From the NCBI GenBank assembly GCA_905215525.1, contig CAJMQJ010000001.1, positions 248,001 through 312,000 of the forward strand: a stretch of 64,000 bases of DNA, in the 5' to 3' direction. Source of the DNA: an uncultured bacterium (GTDB lineage: Bacteria; Actinomycetota; Coriobacteriia; Coriobacteriales; Coriobacteriaceae). The notes under the pieces were generated by a model, which saw only the letters and a program-made list of their open reading frames with translations, searched no databases and had not been told where the DNA came from. This document shows positions 1 to 6,185 of this stretch, piece by piece (position 1 is the stretch's first letter; the number at the start of each line of letters is the position of its first letter). Both the position numbers and the translations under genes were made by a program.

Positions 1-642
1 GGCAGCGATTGGGGCTCGGGCTTTGCCGGGGCTGCGGGTAATGCCGGCGCGGGCCGCAGCCGTGCTCGCAAGGGCGGCGACCTGTCGCTGACCGTCGACG
101 TGACGGCTGAGGACGCGTTTCGCGGCGTGACGCACAAGGTTACCTACCGCATTCCCTCGACGGGCGAGCAGCAGACCATTACGGTCTCGGTGCCCGCGGG
201 CGCGGTCGACGGTGGCAAGCTGCGCTATAAGCGTCGCGGCGAGTATGGCGTTGCCGGCGGCGAGCGCGGCGACCTGGTCGTGACCACGCACGTGGAGGAG
301 CACCCGCTGTTTAAGCGCAAAGGTGCCGACGTGACCATGGAGGTACCGGTCTCGGTCTACGAGGCGGCGCTCGGCTGCACGGTGGACGTGCCCACGCCCG
401 GCGGGGCGACGGTTCGTCTGAAGGTTCCCGCGGGTACCCAGACGGGCAAGAAGTTCCGCTTTAAGGAAATGGGGGCGCCTGACGTTAAGCACCGTGGCCG
501 CACGGGCGCGCTGCTCGTCGAGATCAAGGTGCAGGTCCCCACGAACCTGTCTGACGACGAGCGCGATGCCATGACCAAGCTGCGTGAGGCCGACACGCGC
601 GACTATCGCGAGAAGGTCAACCGTTACAAGGCGACGTACTAG
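1..642 (+). CDS. dnaJ: DnaJ/CbpA-type co-chaperone, C-terminal part (5' end outside window)
   Basis: The reading frame is open from base 1, so the J domain lies upstream of the window. What is visible is the end of a Gly-rich stretch (GSDWGSGFAGAAGNAGAG) followed by the two substrate-binding beta-barrel subdomains, from about DLSLTVDVTAEDAFRG to the stop. No CxxCxGxG zinc repeats occur between the Gly-rich stretch and the C-terminal domain, so this is a type II (CbpA-like) J protein. It stimulates DnaK ATPase and delivers unfolded clients. The next gene is hspR, 72 bp downstream on the same strand, as in the dnaK-grpE-dnaJ-hspR operon of actinobacteria; dnaK and grpE would be expected just upstream. 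Confidence 0.93.
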   Translation, partial: GSDWGSGFAGAAGNAGAGRSRARKGGDLSLTVDVTAEDAFRGVTHKVTYRIPSTGEQQTITVSVPAGAVDGGKLRYKRRGEYGVAGGERGDLVVTTHVEEHPLFKRKGADVTMEVPVSVYEAALGCTVDVPTPGGATVRLKVPAGTQTGKKFRFKEMGAPDVKHRGRTGALLVEIKVQVPTNLSDDERDAMTKLREADTRDYREKVNRYKATY

Positions 643-714
643 GGCGGTCGCGGCGCACGCCCACGCCCGCGGGCTTATGATGGACGATAACGAGACGGAA
701 AGGGGTCAGGTAGC

Positions 715-1131
715 ATGGCCGAGGACAATAGGAACAAACCGCTGTACATGATCAGCGTGGCGGCCGAGCTGACCGGCATGCACCCGCAGACTCTGCGCGT
801 CTACGAGTCCAAGGGCCTGGTGAACCCCCAGCGCTCGGGCGGTAACACGCGCCTGTATTCGCGTGCCGATATCGAGCGCTTGGAGCTCATCAACCAGCTG
901 ACCGACGAGGGCATCAACCTTGCCGGCGTGGTGCGCATCCTCGATATGAAGGAGCGCGCCGAGGAGCGCGAGCGCGAGAACGAGAAGCTCCGCGCCCGCG
1001 TGCGCCAGCTCGAGGACGAGCTGCACGAGTACAAGATGCAGAAGAAGATCACCGCCCTGGCCCCGCGCGACGGCTCGGTTAACCCCGAGCAAGTTATGCG
1101 CAAACTGCTAGGTACGGGTGGCGACCTATAG
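715..1131 (+). CDS. hspR: HspR, MerR-family heat-shock repressor
   Basis: The 138-residue protein has an N-terminal MerR-type winged helix (YMISVAAELTGMHPQTLRVYE, then GLVNPQRSGGNTRLYSRADIERL) and a charged coiled-coil (ERAEERERENEKLRARVRQLEDEL in outline). This is the HspR layout. HspR represses dnaK and clpB operons and uses DnaK as co-repressor. The start follows a GGAAAGGGG ribosome-binding site. Its position after dnaJ and 5 kb before clpB fits. I found no clear inverted CTTGAGT/ACTCAAG (HAIR) site before clpB, so direct control of that gene is not shown. The last codons recur in diverged form just downstream (1177-1215). Confidence 0.93.
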   Translation: MAEDNRNKPLYMISVAAELTGMHPQTLRVYESKGLVNPQRSGGNTRLYSRADIERLELINQLTDEGINLAGVVRILDMKERAEERERENEKLRARVRQLEDELHEYKMQKKITALAPRDGSVNPEQVMRKLLGTGGDL

Positions 1132-1151
1132 CTCCGCCGACGCTGCCGGGC

Positions 1152-1178
1152 ACTCATTGGGGACAGACTTAAATGAGT
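1152..1178. repeat. REP-like palindromic repeat (ACTCATT...AATGAGT)
   Basis: A short interrupted palindrome with ACTCATT at one end, AATGAGT at the other and a GGGGACAGACTT core. The same core occurs at 61745-61811, where it forms a 26-bp-arm palindrome, and in variant form at 1391-1417 and 17780-17835. Here it lies exactly between the hspR stop and a second copy of the hspR tail. Confidence 0.7.
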
Positions 1179-1215
1179 GATGCGCAAGCTGCTGGGCGCC
1201 GGAGGAGATTTGTAG
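1177..1215 (+). pseudogene. Diverged duplicate of the hspR 3' end
   Basis: The thirteen codons from GTG at 1177 to TAG at 1215 read VMRKLLGAGGDL-stop. The true hspR tail is VMRKLLGTGGDL-stop. The two copies differ at most third positions but at only one residue, so the second copy is not a recent tandem duplication. It looks like the end of a homologous hspR from a diverged relative, left by recombination. It has no upstream coding part and cannot be expressed as HspR. Confidence 0.75.
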
Positions 1216-1241
1216 TTACGCGGTTTTAGCAAACCGCGTAA
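1216..1241. repeat. Perfect hairpin after the hspR duplicate
   Basis: Arms TTACGCGGTTT and AAACCGCGTAA (11 bp, perfect) surround a 4-nt loop. There is no T-tract after it on the plus strand, so it is not a clear intrinsic terminator. It may still end transcription or protect the dnaJ-hspR transcript. Confidence 0.6.
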
Positions 1242-1255
1242 CGGCTCGATGCTGC

Positions 1256-1353
1256 AAGCCCGCCAGAGCGGCAATCTGACGTTCAATCGTCGGTCGCGTA
1301 CCGAAGTACGCTTCCCTCCTCTTTCACGTCACCTTGCTCGCTCTGGCGGGCTT
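1256..1353. repeat. Long palindromic element with an internal hairpin
   Basis: AAGCCCGCCAGAGCG at 1256-1270 is the exact reverse complement of 1339-1353. Inside lies a second small hairpin (GCGTAC, CGAA loop, GTACGC) at 1296-1311. The layout, long perfect arms around an inner stem, resembles the elements at 3909-3980 and 58259-58383. No coding frame is evident. Confidence 0.6.
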
Positions 1354-1390
1354 TCGCTGTCTGCGCCAAAACATCGGCGTTGTTATGGGT

Positions 1391-1417
1391 AGTCATTGGG
1401 GACGTTCTTAAATGACT
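1391..1417. repeat. REP-like repeat, GGGGACGTTCTT variant
   Basis: AGTCATT ... AATGACT ends surround GGGGACGTTCTTA. It matches one arm of the element at 17780-17835. It lies in the 375-bp gene-free stretch between the hspR duplicate and the hydratase gene. The rest of that stretch (1418-1591) shows no gene. Confidence 0.6.
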
Positions 1418-1591
1418 AGTCGAAAGGGACACTCTTGCACCAGATCTGCCGGACCACGCTGGGCTCGTCCTTTACTTTACTGAGATAAAGTGAACGTGTA
1501 GATTCGTAACCCACTCGCAACCGTTCTATGGCACGATATTGAACGAATGTATGCTATGCGCCCGAGCCTTTCGGGCAGAGTGGGAGACAGT

Positions 1592-3892
1592 ATGGTCAAG
1601 CTGTACGAGGACGGCATCTACCTGCGCGGCGGCAGCGAGGTTGTGCCTGCGGCCGAGGCTGCCGAGCGCGGTATTACGCAGACGCCTGAGGACGCCAAGC
1701 GCGGCACCATCGCGTATTCGATCCTTCAGGCACACAACACGTCCGGCGACCCCGAGGCGCTCAAGATTCGTTTCGATGCCATGGCGAGCCACGACATCAC
1801 CTTTGTCGGCATCATCCAGACGGCGCGTGCCTCGGGCATGGGGCAGTTCCCACTGCCCTACGTGCTCACCAACTGCCACAACTCGCTGTGCGCCGTGGGC
1901 GGCACTATCAACGAGGACGACCACGTCTTCGGTCTCTCGGCTGCCAAAAAGTACGGCGGTATCTTCGTTCCGCCCCATATCGCGGTCATCCATTCCTTTA
2001 TGCGCGAGAACTTCGCCGGCTGCGGCAAGATGATTTTGGGCTCCGACTCGCACACCCGCTACGGCGCCCTGGGCACCATGGCCGTGGGCGAGGGCGGCGG
2101 CGAGCTGGCAAAGCAGTTGCTGCGTGACACCTACGACGTCGCCTATCCCGGCGTCGTCGCCATCTACCTCACGGGCGCCCCGCGTCCCGGTGTCGGCCCG
2201 CACGATGTGGCGCTCGCCATCATCCGAGCCGTCTTTGCCAAGGGCTACGTTAAGAACAAGGTCATGGAGTTTGTGGGCCCCGGCATCGCGAGCATGACGA
2301 CCGACTACCGCAACGGCGTCGACGTCATGACCACCGAGACCACCTGCCTGTCGAGCATCTGGGCCACCGACGAGGACACGCACGCGTTTTTGACCATGCA
2401 CGGCCGCGGCGACGACTACCGCGAGCTCAAGCCCGCCGATGTTGCCTACTACGACGGCTGCGTCGAGGTCGATCTGTCGAGCATCAAGCCCATGATTGCG
2501 CTGCCATTCCATCCTTCCAACGGCTTTGAGATCGACGAGCTCAACGAGAACCTCGAGGACATCCTGCGCGAGGTGGAGCTCGAGGCCGCCAAGATCGGCG
2601 AGGGCAAGACGCACTTTAGCCTGCTCGACAAGATCGTCGACGGCAAGCTGCACGTGCAGCAGGGCGTTATCGCCGGCTGCTCGGGCGGCAACTACGACTC
2701 CGTGGTCCAGGCTGCCCGCGCGCTCAAGGGCGCCAACACCGGCTGCGGCGAGTTCTCGTTGTCGGTCTATCCCACGAGCCAGCCCGTGGCACTCGAGCTT
2801 ACACGCCGCGGCTACATCTACGACCTTATGGAGGCCGGCGCGATTGTGCGCACGGCGTTCTGCGGCCCGTGCTTCGGCGCCGGCGACACGCCCGCCAACA
2901 ATGGCCTTTCGATCCGCCACACCACGCGCAACTTCCCCAACCGCGAGGGTTCCAAGCCGGGTAATGGCCAGCTGAGCGCCGTGGCCCTGATGGATGCCCG
3001 CTCCATTGCGGCGACGGCTGCCAACGGCGGCGTCCTGACGCCGGCGACCGACCTGCCCGAGGAGACTTGGGACGAGGCCTGCGAGTACACCTTTGACGAC
3101 GCGCCGTACAAAAAGCGCGTGTACTGGGGCTTTGGCAAGGCGGAGCCTGCCGACGATCTGGTCGAAGGCCCCAACATCAAGCCGTGGCCCGCGATGGAGC
3201 CTCTCGGCGACGACATCCTGCTCAAGGTGTGCTCCAAGATCATGGACCCGGTCACCACGACCGACGAGCTCATTCCCTCGGGCGAGACGAGCTCCTTCCG
3301 CTCCAACCCGCTGGGCCTGGCCGAGTTTACGCTCAGCCGCCGCGACCCGGCCTACGTGGGCCGCTCCAAGGAGGTCGACGCGGTGGAAAAGCGCCGTGTG
3401 GCCGGCGAGGCCGCGGGCGACCTGGCGGCGTTCGATGCCGAGCTTGCCGGTGTGTTTGAGGCGCTGGCCGGCGCGGGTGTCGCGGCCGATGCCAAGGCGA
3501 CCGAGTTCGGTTCCATGATTTACGCCAAGAAGCCTGGCGACGGCAGCGCCCGCGAGCAGGCCGCGAGCTGCCAGCGCGTAATTGGCGGCCTGGCCAACAT
3601 CGTCCACGAGTACGCCACCAAGCGCTATCGCTCCAACGTGATGAACTGGGGCATGGTGCCCTTCCAGATGGAGGCCGAGCCCAACTTTGAGGTGGGCGAT
3701 TACGTCTTTGTGCCGGGGATTCGCGCTGCGCTCAATGGCGACCTGAAGAACATCGCTGCCTACGTGGTGCGCGCCGACGGTTCGGTCGAGCAGATTGAGC
3801 TCTACATTGCCGATATGACGGCCGAGGAGCGTGCCATCGTCAAGGCCGGCTGCCTGATCAACTACAACAAGTTCAAGGCCGCTGCCGAGTAG
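1592..3892 (+). CDS. Aconitase-family hydratase (YbhJ/aconitate hydratase-like)
   Basis: This 766-residue protein belongs to the aconitase superfamily of [4Fe-4S] hydro-lyases. The three expected cluster cysteines are visible: Cys363 in GCSGGNY and Cys424/Cys427 in FCGPCFGAGD, with the spacing seen in aconitases. The SDSHTRYG and HTTRNFPNREGSKPG blocks are also typical, and the C-terminal swivel domain is present. The start at 1592 is chosen because GGGAGA lies just before it; a frame-open ATG at 1547 has no ribosome-binding site. The family includes true aconitases and uncharacterised YbhJ-type hydratases, and overall length fits the latter, so the substrate is not certain. It appears to be monocistronic, followed by a long palindrome and a terminator. 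Confidence 0.88.
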   Translation: MVKLYEDGIYLRGGSEVVPAAEAAERGITQTPEDAKRGTIAYSILQAHNTSGDPEALKIRFDAMASHDITFVGIIQTARASGMGQFPLPYVLTNCHNSLCAVGGTINEDDHVFGLSAAKKYGGIFVPPHIAVIHSFMRENFAGCGKMILGSDSHTRYGALGTMAVGEGGGELAKQLLRDTYDVAYPGVVAIYLTGAPRPGVGPHDVALAIIRAVFAKGYVKNKVMEFVGPGIASMTTDYRNGVDVMTTETTCLSSIWATDEDTHAFLTMHGRGDDYRELKPADVAYYDGCVEVDLSSIKPMIALPFHPSNGFEIDELNENLEDILREVELEAAKIGEGKTHFSLLDKIVDGKLHVQQGVIAGCSGGNYDSVVQAARALKGANTGCGEFSLSVYPTSQPVALELTRRGYIYDLMEAGAIVRTAFCGPCFGAGDTPANNGLSIRHTTRNFPNREGSKPGNGQLSAVALMDARSIAATAANGGVLTPATDLPEETWDEACEYTFDDAPYKKRVYWGFGKAEPADDLVEGPNIKPWPAMEPLGDDILLKVCSKIMDPVTTTDELIPSGETSSFRSNPLGLAEFTLSRRDPAYVGRSKEVDAVEKRRVAGEAAGDLAAFDAELAGVFEALAGAGVAADAKATEFGSMIYAKKPGDGSAREQAASCQRVIGGLANIVHEYATKRYRSNVMNWGMVPFQMEAEPNFEVGDYVFVPGIRAALNGDLKNIAAYVVRADGSVEQIELYIADMTAEERAIVKAGCLINYNKFKAAAE

Positions 3893-3908
3893 CGCACTTA
3901 ATTGTCCG

Positions 3909-3980
3909 CCCGGGGCTTACCCTTTCCCGCTCGCTCACGCGCTTCGCGAGGGTCGCGTTCGGGAAAGGGTAAGCCCCGGG
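3909..3980. repeat. 20-bp-arm palindrome downstream of the hydratase gene
   Basis: Bases 3909-3928 (CCCGGGGCTTACCCTTTCCC) are the exact reverse complement of 3961-3980. The 32-bp centre contains a smaller imperfect stem (CGCGCTTCGCGAGG). No T-tract follows. It is probably a structured 3' end or a mobile palindromic element of the same class as 1256-1353 and 58259-58383. Confidence 0.65.
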
Positions 3981-4038
3981 CTACATTTCTGCGTTCTTGT
4001 TGGGTCTTGAGGGACGCTAATAAATAGACTTGCTTGAT

Positions 4039-4070
4039 GCCGCCTCTTTTTATTGGGGCGGCTTCTTTTT
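4039..4070 (+). terminator. Intrinsic terminator after the hydratase gene
   Basis: GCCGCC at 4039-4044 pairs with GGCGGC at 4057-4062 and is followed by TTCTTTTT. The orientation suits transcription ending after the hydratase gene. Confidence 0.65.
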
Positions 4071-4077
4071 GCCGAAA

Positions 4078-4111
4078 ACCGCCACAAAGGGGCAAGCACC
4101 TTTGTGGCGGT
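4078..4111. repeat. REP-like palindrome, CCACAAAGG family
   Basis: Arms ACCGCCACAAAGG and CCTTTGTGGCGGT (13 bp, perfect) surround an 8-nt loop. Close relatives lie at 4944-4978 and 5748-5782, so three copies flank the two small membrane-protein genes here. Confidence 0.8.
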
Positions 4112-4164
4112 GGGGGTGAGCTCAATGTCGGTGTGCACGTTGAGCGACATTCCAATAAGCGCCT

Positions 4165-4833
4165 CTACAGGATTTCATCTGGGTTGACGGGTTTGGTTGT
4201 TTTGGGGATGCCGAGTTTGGATGACGCGAAATCGTCAACATTGTCCTTAATTCCGTCTTTGGTGTAGACAGTGACTATATAGGTGTTGTGTCCGAATTCG
4301 CCCTTGTCGCGTGTTGCCCAGGCATCCCAGTAGGCGGCCCCGTTTCGCCCTTTGATTTTTCCGACACGGCGGAGTTCTGTTCGCTTTAATTTCTGGTTGC
4401 TATAGATGGTTCGACCGGCCTCCTCGGTGAGCCCGCACTGTCCAAGCATCTTGTCGAGGACTTGGTTCATGTGGCGCTCACCGGTGTTTGGTGCGTAGTC
4501 GTAGGCGAGGGTGATGGAGTCGAGTGGCTGGTCGTCGATCAAATAATTCATCGTCTGAGGTTCAAGGCTGAAATAGGGGAAGCATCCATCAATCGTTCCG
4601 AGCAGCGGTAACTTTGACCGCCAAATTCCGGTGGGAATTCCATCTTCGTAGAACACGCCGCGACAGATAAAGGAGAGCGAGGTGGCACGCGAGCCGGCGT
4701 CGACCATTCCGCATAAATCGAAGGGCGAGGTGATACCAAGGGAAAAGGGCGTGGCGACGATAAGGAAGAGCATCACGATGGGTATGGCGAGAATGGCGAT
4801 GACGTTGCGACCGGTGGAATGAGACGGCTTCAT
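4165..4833 (-). CDS. Membrane-anchored protein of unknown function
   Basis: The 222-residue product starts with a short charged stretch and one strong membrane segment at about residues 14-38 (IAILAIPIVMLFLIVATPFSLG region). About 180 hydrophilic, probably extracytoplasmic residues follow, with several Cys. I recognise no family. The ATG at 4833 is preferred because AGGAG lies upstream at a good distance; a TTG six codons earlier has none. It is divergent from the gene at 5068, which encodes a protein of almost equal length and the same topology. The two show no convincing sequence similarity by eye. Confidence 0.7.
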   Translation of the reverse strand: MKPSHSTGRNVIAILAIPIVMLFLIVATPFSLGITSPFDLCGMVDAGSRATSLSFICRGVFYEDGIPTGIWRSKLPLLGTIDGCFPYFSLEPQTMNYLIDDQPLDSITLAYDYAPNTGERHMNQVLDKMLGQCGLTEEAGRTIYSNQKLKRTELRRVGKIKGRNGAAYWDAWATRDKGEFGHNTYIVTVYTKDGIKDNVDDFASSKLGIPKTTKPVNPDEIL

Positions 4834-4943
4834 ATGCGCTCCTCGAGACAAAGATCTGTTGAGGATAGGCAGAAATGGATATGTTCAGAGAACAATTCAA
4901 GTTTAATCTCATGGCGCGAGATGGTCGACCGTTAGCGTCGAAA

Positions 4944-4978
4944 ACCACCACAAAGGTGCCTGTCCCCTTTGTGGTGGT
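4944..4978. repeat. REP-like palindrome, CCACAAAGG family
   Basis: Arms ACCACCACAAAGG (4944-4956) and CCTTTGTGGTGGT (4966-4978) are perfect 13-bp complements, and the loop reads TGCCTGTCC. It sits between the divergent genes at 4833 and 5068. Confidence 0.85.
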
Positions 4979-5067
4979 GAGGAGCGCGCGGCTTCTTTTG
5001 GTAATAGTGCTGGCTGGCGATATCATTAGTGCAGGTAGCGAAGGTTTGCGTTGCGAGGTGCTTTGCT

Positions 5068-5739
5068 GTGAGAAGTCCTGCCCGTATTGGATTGATTGTT
5101 TTGGCGCTTGCGATTACCGTGGTTGGCGCGGGCGTTGTCGGCATGGCATTTCTACCTGCTGCGGTGACGGAGCCGGTGGTCAAGCCTGTGACTCAATCTG
5201 TCGAACTTCTGACCGGCGACGACAAGCCCGAGACCATTGCCGTTGATTTTGATGAGCAGCCGGCTGTGCTGGGTATTAGCAATTATCCGCGTATTCAGCT
5301 TGGGGCCATGCGCTATACCACGGATACAAGCCTGATCGATAAGGCGTCCGAGCTACTCAAGGGCAAAACATTTAAGCGTTGGTACGGATATGCGTCCTAT
5401 CGGGCAAAAGCGAACGACATGGTTGGCGGATGCCACTCTTCCATCGAGCTGGACACTGCAAACGGCGCAAAGTTATGTGATGTCTCGTACGATCCGGGCT
5501 ACGAGGGCAATGAGGGTCCGGGCATCTACATCATGGACGGCGATGTCGCCTATGTCATGGAGGGCGACCAGACCGAGCTCAACGATTTTATGGGTCAGTG
5601 TATCCAAGATGCCTATAAACAGACCTGCTTGCCTGACCCGCAGACTGCACGCGATAGTGGGTCTGCCCGTACATGGCTGTTCGAGGATGAGATGCCCTGG
5701 ACCGTCGAATCGGGAAGTACGGGTTCGGCGAAGGAGTAG
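5068..5739 (+). CDS. Membrane-anchored protein of unknown function
   Basis: The product has 223 residues if translation begins at GTG 5068, which has GCGAGGTG just upstream; the frame is open to 5029. A single N-terminal membrane segment (IGLIVLALAITVVGAGVVG) is followed by an acidic, Cys-containing outer domain. I recognise no family. Size and topology match the divergent gene at 4165-4833, with a palindromic repeat between them. The pair may share a role at the cell surface, but nothing in the sequence shows what it is. Confidence 0.68.
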   Translation: MRSPARIGLIVLALAITVVGAGVVGMAFLPAAVTEPVVKPVTQSVELLTGDDKPETIAVDFDEQPAVLGISNYPRIQLGAMRYTTDTSLIDKASELLKGKTFKRWYGYASYRAKANDMVGGCHSSIELDTANGAKLCDVSYDPGYEGNEGPGIYIMDGDVAYVMEGDQTELNDFMGQCIQDAYKQTCLPDPQTARDSGSARTWLFEDEMPWTVESGSTGSAKE

Positions 5740-5747
5740 AGACCGCG

Positions 5748-5782
5748 ACTACCACAAAGGTACCCGTCCCCTTTGTAGTAGT
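5748..5782. repeat. REP-like palindrome, CCACAAAGG family (third copy)
   Basis: ACTACCACAAAGG (5748-5760) pairs with CCTTTGTAGTAGT (5770-5782) with one mismatch. The loop reads TACCCGTCC, like the copy at 4944. Confidence 0.75.
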
Positions 5783-5791
5783 TCTCGGTTT

Positions 5792-6007
5792 GTCTCGATC
5801 TGTAACATCTTGGCCGCTAAAAGTGGGCCTGGTGTTACAGATTTAGATTTTCGACTCAGGTGTCTTCGTTCGTCTCGATTTGTAACAGTTAGACCCTAAT
5901 TTGCCGAGTAGATGTTACAGATTGAGACAAACGGTTGCCGCTGGTCATTTCATCTCGATCTGTAACATCTAGGATCAAAAATGGCTGCTAGATGTTACAG
6001 ATCGAGA
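5792..6007. repeat. Three tandem palindromes of the TCTCGATCTGTAACATCTAG family
   Basis: Three successive imperfect palindromes lie at 5792-5847, about 5871-5938 and 5953-6007. The last is best: TCTCGATCTGTAACATCTAG at 5953-5972 is exactly complementary to 5988-6007 around a 15-nt centre. The first two carry several substitutions. Each unit is about 55-70 bp. They fill the gap between the membrane-protein gene and the clpB promoter region. No coding frame is evident. Confidence 0.85.
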
Positions 6008-6071
6008 CGGTAGCGCGCCTGGGCAGCGGCGGGCTGACATCTCAGTACCCTATCCGTAATTCACTCAGAAA

Positions 6072-6107
6072 ATCTTATATATAGAGACTTAGATTTGTGT
6101 ATAAGAT
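6072..6107 (+). promoter_or_regulatory. Probable clpB control region with inverted repeat
   Basis: ATCTTATA (6072-6079) and TATAAGAT (6100-6107) form an inverted repeat about 80 bp before the clpB start in the most A+T-rich stretch of the gap. TGTATAAG at 6099-6106 resembles an extended -10 element. No clear HspR (HAIR) or HrcA (CIRCE) site was found. The assignment is by position only. Confidence 0.4.
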
Positions 6108-6185
6108 CGCGTAAAGCTGGCAACAATACTTCTCGAACAACGTGAAGCCGCCCCGTAGGGCGGCCGCCCCAAGAGAGGTGATTCC

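Noticed and set aside
1526..3607. Open frame of about 690 codons opposite the aconitase-family gene
   Set aside because: The plus-strand frame carries the aconitase signatures and a ribosome-binding site; the minus frame has neither.
6009..6185. HspR (HAIR) or HrcA (CIRCE) operator before clpB
   Set aside because: Neither consensus inverted repeat is present; only an ATCTTATA/TATAAGAT dyad is seen.
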